Below are positions 50,897 through 61,325 of a stretch of DNA of 64,000 bases, in pieces (position 1 is the stretch's first letter; every line of letters starts with the position of its first letter). The notes under the pieces were generated by a model, which had not been told where the DNA came from, ran no database searches, and saw only the letters and a program-made list of their open reading frames with translations. This stretch comes from Musa acuminata AAA Group (taxonomy: Eukaryota > Streptophyta > Magnoliopsida > Zingiberales > Musaceae), in assembly GCF_036884655.1 (NCBI RefSeq), contig NC_088344.1, positions 35,394,501-35,458,500 of the forward strand. The letters are read 5' to 3'. The position numbers and the translations under genes were made by a program.

Positions 50897-53800
50897 CCTC
50901 CCCTTTTTCAGAGAAAAAAAAAAGAGAACTTAGATGTAGCTAAGTTTCCTACAGTTGTCTATTTCCAACAGACTTGTGCAAGTTCAGGCTATGCTGATTA
51001 TCTTCACAGCAAGGCCAACCTGGACCTGCTTCCCTCTTTCAATTTCAATCTAACAAATCACACTTTTGGGTTGCTGCAAACACCTCTCTGCAACTCTATC
51101 CTGCGTCAAACAATTTCTTTTCACTGCAAACCACAGAATGGAGGAACCATCGTTTGCCATTCCTACTTTGAGATTTCATTGAATACCCAAAATGGTATTC
51201 TTTCAAGAAAGGTATATGCTTTAGCTAGGCTGATGACAGAGTCAGACCACATATAACTATTTCTGTATACGAGCCACCCAAATAACAATAAGGCAAATGA
51301 CTGTTACTGTAAGCATGCATACTTTAGGATAGTGATTCATATGTGACTAGTACCTGATGATCATGATGACATCCTCTTTTGGTTAAATACATATTTATGA
51401 GTGGTCATAAAGGTTCATCTTGTTTAGAAGGCACAAAGTAGTGGTATTTGTCTTGTTAAGTGGTTGCCTTGATAAGTGGTACTTGTCTTGCTTACTTTAT
51501 ATTATCATATTATTTGTCTCTTTTTTGGCTGTTAAAGCATTTACTGGAATGCTTTGCTGTTACAGGTTTTTGCCCCAAATTATTCTGTTCCCCCAAGCAG
51601 ACCCAGTCCCGATGTAATTGCTATTGACATCAGGTACTTCTTGACAATGATCTCATTTTTTTTATTTTTTTGTCAGAGTATTACGCCATGCAAAATCAGA
51701 TGAATTTTTTGAAGTCACAGAATCAGTGTGAAGAAATGTGTGGTTAGGTGGCTTCAGCACCTACTATGAATTATTTTGTCTATAGCAAATAACTGATATT
51801 ATGTTGGAACAGATAACTTGTAGTTTTTGCCCACAAAAAGGATTTACAAAGTTTTCTTGCCAAGACTTCTATATGCAGTTAACCAGGCAGAAGCATATAC
51901 AAGAGGTTTCATGACAAGATTTGTCACAAACTAAAAGCAAGAGCATTTTCCTGAATAAGAAGATCTGGCTATTAAACCTTCTATATGGTGTTGATTGTCA
52001 CTGATCTTTTACTTTCTCATGGAGCAACATGATCCCAATGATTAGTGACAATTTACATCAAAGTTTCTGCCTAGTTTTGATAGCTCCACTCTGTAGTTTT
52101 ATATAAATTTTAGTTGAATTATATTCTGTTGTAGGTAAATGAATTTTTACTTGCAACATGCTGTGTTGGGCTACCGTGGTCTTTGCCTGTTAGACTATTT
52201 CAATTCTGACAGAAGTGTGTTGTCTATTGGTGACAGTGCCTCCACTTCTTTTGTTCTGTTCTTTTTAATTTTTATTGTTGGATTTAGCATGAAGATATCT
52301 GGTGAATATTGTAAAAACTTAAGGGCATCATGACCACATCTAGGACAAGAGAGAAGATTCTTAAGTTCCCAAACAAGTTGTTAGACATTATAATCGGATT
52401 TGGGTGGCTGCAGTTTTGTCAATAAAATACATTATACCTCCATCTTACATAAATCCAAGCACCATATTATGTGATCAGAAAGCCCACTGCTTGAGTTGAA
52501 GAATTACAGCCTTATTATTTGAATGCACTTGTTTGGCAATCAACTTTACATGATAATGAGATATTATTTCCTTTCCATGATTCTTCAATCATGAGCCTAA
52601 TCTTTTACTTGTTTTTTGTCAGGCAAAGTTGGGGTTCACGGTTTGATCTTCGTGATTCCCATTTTCTCGCCATAACTGCTGCAGAGCAGGAGTTACTAAA
52701 TGCAGAATATGAGGATTATGCAGCTGCAAGTGCCAGTGGAATTGCCTGTTGCCGCACTGTTGCTTTAATTGTATGCTTTATTGTTGTATTACAAAAAGTA
52801 TATTTTACTTGTAGCTACGAAGCATGGAAGTTAAAATGGTTTGTGGTCTTTTACAGTTGATGCTTTTGTTGCTTGTTCGACAAATTTTTAATTCGTCGAG
52901 GGAAGTTGGACTGATGCAGGACATATCGGCATTGTTCAATGTAAGAACTTTTTTCTATCTTTTGAAATATCAATGTTATGTTATAGAACTTACTGCCAAC
53001 GTGTCTCTTAACATGAAGAATCACATTGCTCACTTCCTTTTTTCCCCCCAACTAGAATAATTTCTAGTAGGATGAAATCCTACATAGACAACAGTCTAAG
53101 TCCATCCTGTACATATTCCTTATGGAAACTGAAAAAATAATTTATATATTTTATTTCCTCAAAGTAGAGTTGCAGTGAAGTTGCCTTGCAGTGTTATTTT
53201 AGGTGTTTGGAATGGTAGTTCTTCTGTTCATGTGCACTAGGAAATAGGTTATGGTTCTATTTTTATTTCCTACGAGTGCCGGCTACTGAACAAGAGCAAG
53301 ATGCTATAAATAATAAGTCAGAAGATGATCATTTGAGATTGAATTCTCTGACCTTGCAAAATCTGGTGCCATTGAGGTAATGATCTGTGTTGGTGCAAGT
53401 TATGTCATGAATGCTATTCAAATGTTTATTATGGTTTCGTATCCCATTGCTGTTATATTTTTTTCTTGAGAAATCTAAAATCTTTAGTCATTTACTTGCA
53501 GGTATCTCTCCAGTTCGTTGGCTTTTTCCTACCGTGCTATGTGATCGCACGTTCCTGCTACTTTATACAAAGCCGTAGGAGGCGGCAGGTATGCTTTAAA
53601 TATGTTAAAGTTCTTGGAAAATTTGGTGTGTCGAGACATATGGGTCGAAGTATGTCCACTCTTATGCCATATCAAGGGTGTGGGTCAACATGTATTTAGC
53701 AATGTGATAGGTTTGCAATGTATGACATAGGATCTCACCCATACCGTACTGGCTGGCATATACCCTTTTGCACTGGAACTAGCATCGTACTAGCACATCA

Positions 53801-54426
53801 AAGATGACTGATGCTTTTATGTTATTATTATTTGCTAAAACACTGGATTTTCTGGATAAATGCATACCTCTCAGTATATTGATAAGCCTTATGGTGTAAA
53901 TTTTAAAGCAATGGAATTTTTTCTGTAAGTATGTACACCTGAGAATACCTATGTATTCCTCAATTTAGATTTTGAATTAGTACCATCCAGGCTCCAATTT
54001 ATCACATATTCACAAGTAAAGCCCCATTCATTTGACTTGTCTGATACTTAAATGACATGGATTAAGTTCTTGCTTCATTTAATGCAAGCCAGGTTATTGA
54101 CCAAATTGCTGTTGTTTTTGCATGGAGGAAAATTGAAACTTGGCAATGTTAATACTTGAGTAGAAGAGCATTCCTGCAAATTCAAATAACGCAGATGGTA
54201 CTAGTGGTGTGCAATCACTAAACTAATGACATGTTAATTGTGGAAAATTACTTTGAGGAAATGACATCTAAACAAGGTTAATCATCCAGATTTATAAAGT
54301 GGAGGTGGTGTAAAATGGTTTAGACTGCAACTCTTGTGGAATCTGGATTTATTGATAGTGTTGCTCTTATCTACTGGTTTTTCGTGAGAGTTAACGTGCC
54401 ACCTTATTATTTCTTTGCAGGTCTAG
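48710..54426 (+). CDS. RINGv (MARCH-type) membrane E3 ubiquitin ligase, DUF3675 family
   Basis: Exons: 48710-48955, 50748-50819, 51566-51633, 52623-52770, 52857-52940, 53502-53588, 54421-54426; about 236 aa. The C4HC3 RING-variant finger is complete: C59-C62, C75-C77, H85-C88 and C101-C104 (ECRICQEE .. CACNGTLK / FAHRKCIQKWC .. CEIC). A proline-rich linker (APNYSVPPSRPSPDV) and the DUF3675 region (WGSRFDLRDSHFLAITAAEQ) follow. Two hydrophobic segments come next, around VALILMLLLLVRQI and VSLQFVGFFLPCYVIARS, then RRRRQ. It should transfer ubiquitin to membrane substrates. The last junction is uncertain: splicing at 53588 to 54421 gives one Val codon and then a stop, whereas read-through past 53588 adds a 37-codon tail to a stop at 53697-53699. 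Confidence 0.87.
50005..50095. repeat. 43-bp exact tandem duplication in RINGv intron 1
   Basis: TTACTAGGACTGGAACATGA starts copies at 50005 and 50048, and both run through CACCAAGTATCCTAGAAAAAG. The copies look identical. Confidence 0.95.
50855..50893. repeat. (CT)n microsatellite
   Basis: A run of CT dinucleotides follows the second exon of the RINGv gene and creates a spurious Leu/Ser-rich frame. Confidence 0.9.
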
Positions 54427-56189
54427 GAGTTTGTGGTGAATCAACTTGTTTCATGCAACATGCATCAAAAGGAGATCTCTCATTGTTTTCGGAGCTATGA
54501 AGCTCATCTCCTTTTTTTTCTCCACCTTGATTGCCAGGTTATGAAATCATCAAAAAAATTGATGGTCTGGGAGCGGGAAAGAATGTGATTTGTGTTCCAA
54601 TGTGAATGCATTCGTTGTGTTAAGATATCGAACAACAAATCCCTTGGGAAAATGTAAATATGAAACTCTCATGTCTTTTGGTTGTGCATTTTTGTCCTGC
54701 CACATCCCAGAAGTGGGTTTGCTCTACAATTTTCTTGAAATGCAGTATCCTCCAATATCTGTTATGCTCAATGTGAAACCTTTATGTGGCAACCTGATCC
54801 AATCTCACAATATTAGCACATTTTGTAATATTGCTGGGGGGTTTAACATTTTCTACTCACAAGCACTATCTTTTTTACTATTTGGATTAAATGACGCTCT
54901 CTTGATCTCTAGGTGTGTGTTTTGATCTTCGCTTAAAAGATGCTCATAAATCAGATTCGATATTCAAGTTTTCCAAAGTGATTGCCTCTTTCTTGCTTAA
55001 GATTTGAAGGAACAACTTGCTCTATGGATTAGTGTGAGATGAAATTGAAGATTATACTCTAGATTGATGGCTCAAAGTCACATTCAATAATTTATTTTCA
55101 TCTAACTCAATAAAAGATGAGGATTTAAATTTCATACAATAAATTTGTGAAAATATCAGTTTGTTGATATTTTCACAAATTGATTGGATGAAATTTAAAT
55201 CCTCTTTGCCACTAACCTATAGAAAGAAAAACTTGCTCTCTAAGTCTAACTCACTTAATAAAGAGATGAGGATTTAAATTTCATCCAATAAATTTGTGAA
55301 AATATCAGTTAAGTTAAAGAACTTGACTAAAGATGAGGGTTCAAATAAATTTAGATCTTGACTACATAGAGGAAGGTTTTGCGATTGAAGTCCATCTTTG
55401 TCACTACCTATAGAAAGAAAAACTTGCTCTCTAAATCCATATTATCTAAATTAAGAGTCGCTTTCTCCATAACCTAATACATAATTTATTTGCTAAATAC
55501 ACAAATGCTCAGGTTTAAATGAAAGTGACGGCTTTATTTATAGGTCATGAAAGCCATGACTTTGGCCCTACTGATTGATAGTAATTCCCATGTAATTCTT
55601 TCCCTGCTTCTCCAGTTAAGCTTCCATTATTCTAAAATTTAGAATGCACATCAAGCACGGGCAAGAGTACACAAAAAAATCTTGTAATATTATTTTAAAA
55701 TTTAGAACACATGCATCCATTATTCTAAAATTTAGAACTAAATTTATTAACAAACTATGGCTTAAGCCAGCAAGATTATCCAACAAAAATAAAAAATAAA
55801 AATATCAAAATTTGGTTTAGCAGTCCAATCAAAATAGATTAAATTAAAAAGAGCATCCTGCTATGGTGCTGCTTGAGTCATTCTAGAATTAGAACTGCAA
55901 CCAAGAAGCATAATTTGCTGAACCTCAGTATACAAATGATAACTCATAGGATGCGTACGATACTCATGAATACTGAATAAAAAGCATTGCAGATTTGGAA
56001 GATGTTGATTACTACAAAAACAAAACAAAAAAAATTACTGATGTAGTTACCAGTGTCATTCTTACTTTTATAGTGGAAATATGCAATAAATCTTATGTAA
56101 TTATTGAAACTCAAAGAGCTGGTGAGTGAAGCATGTAAACAAGTCGTATGTCCTTTGTCAATGCCAAAACTCTATGATGTATGGAACCT
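54427..56189. other. Intergenic between convergent RINGv and SEP15 genes
   Basis: The left end is the RINGv 3' UTR. The centre (55080-55460) is a locally duplicated, palindrome-containing repeat block. The remainder is AT-rich. A minor open frame at 54590-54925 lacks any family feature. Confidence 0.5.
55119..55204. repeat. 40-bp inverted repeat with 6-nt loop
   Basis: Left arm 55119-55158 and right arm 55165-55204 are reverse complements with about two mismatches; the loop is GTTTGT. Arms start GAGGATTTAAATTTCAT. A third copy of the left arm occurs at 55268-55307, and the neighbouring ATAGAAAGAAAAACTTGCTC word is also duplicated (about 55220 and 55411). Confidence 0.92.
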
Positions 56190-59100
56190 TCAGCTTACAG
56201 TTACGCCAGGCTTCACTTTTTCTTTTAAAAATTGCTGAATGTGTTCACGTTTCCAGTTGTCGATTCTGTTAATGCACAGGAGAAATAAACATAAGTAATA
56301 CATGCATCGCATAAAAAGCAAAGCAGACTTTGTTTCTGCATAAAATTGACAGATTAATATTTATCACCGCTATGTACAGATGATAATTTAGAGATCCTCA
56401 AATGGCTATATATACACCTACAAGAAAATACTCAGTGTAGGGCGTATGCCAACATCGTAGAGTCAGTTTAAAGTCTGCCAAAGATTAGCTGAATTGCTTA
56501 GGAAACTCCAAGCATCATACTTTTCATCTAGCCAAAAAAATCAGCAATAACCTGGAGTTCTGGATGTACTCATGAAACCACTAAAGTGGATTTGGATATA
56601 AGGATTTAGGTTCCAATAGTTTTGGGAGTAATGGAAAACTGTAAGGCTCCCAATAAGGCAAGTAAAAATATGAAATAAGAACCAAATTGCACTTTCGGAT
56701 TGATTGCCAGTTAGTCAATGATGATACATTTCCTGTCAGATAAATGGGAACTGTCTATATTAAAAGGAATAAGAAGCAGAAAAACAATTTACACCAATTA
56801 TAATAGCTTACTTGACAGTAGGGGAGAACACACAACCGCAAAAATATTAGTAGAAAGCATATTCAGTAACTCTTGTCTGCCCTTCTAGTCTAGCCTTTCC
56901 TGGTGCCATTAATGATTATGATCACAGTCACACTAAGAAACCACAAATTAAATTCTCTTCCTCTTTTGTAGTACAACAACAAGAATGACTGCGTTAATAC
57001 CATCATAATAGACACAAGGTCCCTCCAACTTAAATCAAGACTAGTCATCTTTGAGATGATCCCTCTTCAGAAGGCTAAATTACACAGACTTTAAGTACAT
57101 ATAGTCTTCAGATTGGTGAAGTTCGACAAGGTAAAATTAAGTGGAATGTGGAATATAGAGTGCAAAATCTAGGGCAGGAAAGTAAAAAAAACCATGGGTC
57201 AGATCTGCGCTATAGGTACCAGCCAGAGTTTACTGTGTCAAGGCTGATGAGGCATGGGACACGCATGTCATGCCAACATATAGCTCAGCACAGAGTCAGT
57301 GATGGTGCATGGTAGGGCACATGCACAACATCAGTGCCGGTACATAGTACATTCCAATGGTTGGGCATCATGGAGAGAGCAACTGACACTTTAATTATTG
57401 CAAGAAAGCATATGAAAGAAATGATGGAAATTGTACAAATGCAAGAGCAAACTACGGCTTTGAATCCTCTCATGTTCATTAGTAAAAAAATCTCAGAATA
57501 ACTTAAAATGGTGAAATTACCATATGCCAATATTATATAATGTAGTAAGATCTCAATATTATTATGCAACAGATGATCTCTCAAAAAGAGTTCAAGAGGC
57601 ACAAAAAAAATTAAAGAAGCATTCTTAGAACTGACCTTATGGTTTCCTTTTCATTACCCTCACTGTCCAGCATGATAAGTTTCGGTGGGGATGCATAAGC
57701 ATATTTGAATTTGACATATGAGAATTCATCTTTCTCTTCTTCTATAAATGCTGCAACTTCAGGATAGAACATCAACTTCCTCATGCATACCTCTAAAATT
57801 GCACCCGAGAACGTAACCTGCAGTTGTTTCGAAGTTAGCCACACTTCAATTAATTGAAGGAGAATTTGCTATTTTTCCAGCGATCCATCATGTTTTGCTG
57901 ATTTTAGGAGAAAAAATATGCATGACTACTATTAGATTTGCAAATTCTAATTTTATTCACAAATTATACTTAATTTTCTACAATAATCTCGTGCCTATAT
58001 CACAAATTTTTATTCACAAATTCCCAATCAAGACTGTTCAGTCTTGATAAAATGCTACATAGCACAGAGAAGAATGATTCTGAACTTTCTAGATTTGCTT
58101 TAAAGCTCTTATTTAAACATCAAATGGGGTGAAATTCATTGTGTAATAGTGGCATATTAAACTTATTAGATAAGTATAAGTATTAAAGCCTTGTAAAAAA
58201 GTTCTAAAAGAAACAATTCACTACTTTAGACAATAGTGAATGGCACTAAGAGGAAAACAATAGTTGTTCAAAGTTCCCTTCATATAGCAGACAACAATTT
58301 GCCCAATCTCAGGGTACATCTACAGTTCTACTAACTGGGTTTAACCCCTCTTCCTCCTCTAGAAGAGGTTCCATGTTCAAATCTTGCTATGATGTCAACT
58401 TTTCTATTCTTCTTAAAAAGGCTTCTCAGGTTACACCAAGATGATTCTATATGTACCACCAAACAAACAAAAAACTTCTATTTTCTCAAAAAACGTAATG
58501 CAAGATTTGCAATAATTCAACTCATTCAAGGAATTTATTACAGAGAGCATAGTCAGTATCAGATTACCAGACTTGTTACAGCATAGTAATATCATCAAAC
58601 AAGTCCTTGCCTGTGAGACAGTATGAATTACATGGAGGCATATCTAGTAAGGAGAACATCAGGTAACATCCTGCCAAGTGACCTTTGATGCCACTGCATC
58701 TAAATTGTCATGATATATATGGAATATATCTTAATCATTCAATATTAAGCATCTAGAGACCACTCCGTTGGAGCTACAAGCTTCCTCATCAATTTGATAC
58801 CACTTTATACTATGCAACCTAACATGAAGCTTAGCTCACTAGGTTAGAGCGAAAAGATTGGTTCCATTGAATGTGAATCATCTGAGGAACGTTAAACGAT
58901 CAAAAGGGAAAATAGGCAAGAAATGCAAACAAAAAATAAAGTGCATATTCAATTAATGGCACAAGCCTCACATTTGTCAGGTTTGAGGAGCAAGATGATT
59001 AATCTGTACCATGTACCTTACTTAAGGAATCGTCGGAATCCTCTGAGCAACATTTACGACAATCTGATACCAATTCTGCAGTCAAAATTTAATGAAACAC

Positions 59101-59304
59101 TTAGCAAATCATCTTTCTAAAGCATCTGACTTCATAGGATTTGTTTTACTGATATTTTAATGCATATCAGTCATCATGTATTACATGTCACTAGCTACAA
59201 TTTTGTGAATTGAGATAGTACCAACCAAGGATTGAAATATCGTACCGTACCAGAGTTTCGACGTTCGCTTGGTATGGTACGATACTGTATACCGAGCGGT
59301 ATAC

Positions 59305-59338
<34 letters not shown>

Positions 59339-60055
59339 CATTCCGTCCGGTAATGAGCGGTTCATGTACCGATCAGCTGATGGACCGGTACAGCCCATAC
59401 CGAATGGTATTATTCGAAATTATATACCTTGTGCATGTTTGGTATGTGTTTTAATTTACTAAAAGAGGAGGGTTGAGTTAGACAACTCATAATCAACAAA
59501 ACACTTTCTTAGATTTTATGACCATGGATCTCTAAATCCAACCGTCCCACGTCCTCAGCCAAAAAATAAACAATGTAATAATCACCAAAAGGCAAACCAA
59601 TTCTAACTGTCAAAACAATCTAATCTACAGGTGATACATGTAAAAAAGAAAGAAATCAGAATGATAGAAAACATGCACTTCAAGATCGCAGCAGAACCTA
59701 GGGTTTGTTCTGATCTATGTTTTCGACATCAAGAACCGACTAAAAGGAAGAAGGGGATCGAAAGATGCACGCGAATCCGCAGCGCGGGTACGAATCGGGA
59801 GCGAGAGAGAGAGAGAGAGAAGAGGTAAGGGCCTAATCGAGACGAGGAGGATGTACCTTTATCCTTGACGTACTCGCCGAGGGTGTTACAATCGGAGCAG
59901 AGGGCGAGGCCCGTGAACCCCAAGTCCTCGCACTCCTTGGCCCCGAGGCGCTCTCCAAGTCCAAGGATGGCGCCGGCGACCGAAAGGACGAGGAGACAAC
60001 GCAGGGTTGCGGAGTGTGGAATCATCTGTCGCCCGCTAGGCTCGCTCCTGAGCAT
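56190..60055 (-). CDS. SEP15: SEP15 / selenoprotein F homologue (Cys/Arg form), ER lumen
   Basis: Exons in transcription order: 60055-59857, 59075-59017, 57817-57636, 56265-56190; 171 aa from the first ATG, 161 aa from an internal ATG at 60025. The internal start directly precedes a clear signal peptide (LRCLLVLSVAGAILGLG) and may be the real one. The Cys-rich N-terminal domain (CEDLGFTGLALCSDC, then SDCRKCC) is the part that binds UDP-glucose:glycoprotein glucosyltransferase in animals. The thioredoxin-like half contains FSGAILEVCMRKL; animals have Cys-Gly-Sec here, plants Cys-x-Arg. It continues with PPKLIMLDSEG to the C-terminus IDNWKREHIQQFLKEKVKPG. A quality-control role in ER glycoprotein folding is inferred from the family. 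Intron 2 carries the tRNA-like D-arm fragment; intron 1 carries a GGTAC-type repeat. Confidence 0.92.
59228..59412. repeat. GGTAC-type palindromic repeat with (TA)n core
   Basis: Contains the inverted pair ATCGTACCGTACCA (59239-59252) and TGGTATGGTACGAT (59270-59283), then a TA run (about 59306-59337), then CCGGTAATGAGCGG, ACCGATCAGCTGATGG and CCGGTACAGCCCATACCG. It shares words with several other intronic sites in the window. Placed in SEP15 intron 1... upstream end, between exons 2 and 1. Confidence 0.6.
59802..59822. repeat. (GA)n microsatellite
   Basis: Short GAGAGA run just inside the first intron of SEP15, next to the exon 1 donor. Confidence 0.85.
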
Positions 60056-61325
60056 CTTTCCCCAGCGTCTCAGATGACGGTTATGACGGGTATAAAAGAC
60101 AACCTGAAACCTTCATAATCCGATATATTATATATAACGTATCGTCATTTGCTTTCATAACATATTATCAACGTTTATAACGTACGTTGTATTAAAAAGT
60201 CGAACTTAAGTCATATAACGTACCGTCATTTGCTTTCATAACAGACTACATACAGTGATGGGAAGAGGAAGCAAGGAACAGAGACGAGCGAAGGAGTAAA
60301 GAAGCAGCAGGATGGGAGATCAGTGCAAAGGTAACCCTATTTTTGTAGGAATGATTGATGAACTTTGCAGTGAAACTGATGAACAAAAATAACAGGTAAT
60401 CTTGTTGATTTCCTAGTGAAAAGGAATAGTTTACCGAAGAGATGTCAGTGCATGTAGTTTCAATATGATATCTTCAAACTTGAACAAGTTGAAACTGAGT
60501 CAAAAGAACTTCACAGAACTAATTATCTAGTTTGCAGATCAAAGCATTTGTCTAGAGTAGTTGAGCTGTGTGGCTGAATGCTTGAGAAGAATTTAGACAT
60601 CAAATGCTATGATTCAGAATTCTGTGAGTTTGCTGTGGTTGACTACCATCTGCATCAGCACAAGTATCACCTGGCACTAAATTTGACCACAAGAAGACTT
60701 TTTTATATGTACCACATACTGTTCAAGTTCCACAAAAACTTGTCATCATATGGAAAGCAAGATTTACTTCATATCAAAAATGAAGTACATGGGCAAAAAT
60801 TAGATCAACAATATTTAAGTCCTATAGTAAATTGCTCATCCCTCAACACAAAATCAATGAAGGAAAGAAATAGTACATTGCTATTAGATCAAACTTGGAA
60901 GACTCAGAAAGGACTTATATTCAATGTTGTATATTATCAGTGACAAAAGATGCCATAGCCTACAGTGTCATCCTATCAACACTTGTTGAAATATATCGGA
61001 CTGTTTTGTGATGTTGATGGAAAAAAGACCTTTGTTTTCTGCAATAACAAAACATAGAGAGATCCTTTGGGATATGGTGTAGTTCCATCCTGAACAGTCT
61101 ACCAGAACAACAGCTCAATACAAGAACAAAGGTTCATTCAGCAAGATATGAGAATAGAGTCGAAATATCAGACCCATTTTTCTGCTCTCTCATGTCATCT
61201 TCCTTGTTTCTAATATCTCTAATCTTGAATTTGGCATGCTACAAATATAATACTCCATCTATCGAAGAAAACTGAGAAAAACAGCTTCACCTTTCCCCTT
61301 CTGCCAAGATGCTGACCAAATTTCA
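60056..61325. other. Intergenic: SEP15 promoter side and phosphoesterase 3' flank
   Basis: A 30-bp direct repeat, TATAACGTA(T/C)CGTCATTTGC and onward, occurs at 60133-60162 and 60214-60243 upstream of SEP15. A purine-rich stretch with small ATGs (60250-60330) could start a divergent transcript. An open frame of 121 codons at 60578-60943 on the plus strand has no recognisable motif and is not supported as a gene. Confidence 0.4.

Noticed and set aside
53269..53378. Possible extra RINGv exon (EQEQDAINNKSEDDHL region)
   Set aside because: It ends at a GT, but the hydrophobic segments of exons 5 and 6 join directly in the family pattern and in phase without it; it could at most be an alternative exon.
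60578..60943. 121-codon plus-strand frame
   Set aside because: AT-rich codon use like the surrounding intergenic DNA and no recognisable motif; chance open frame is the simpler reading.
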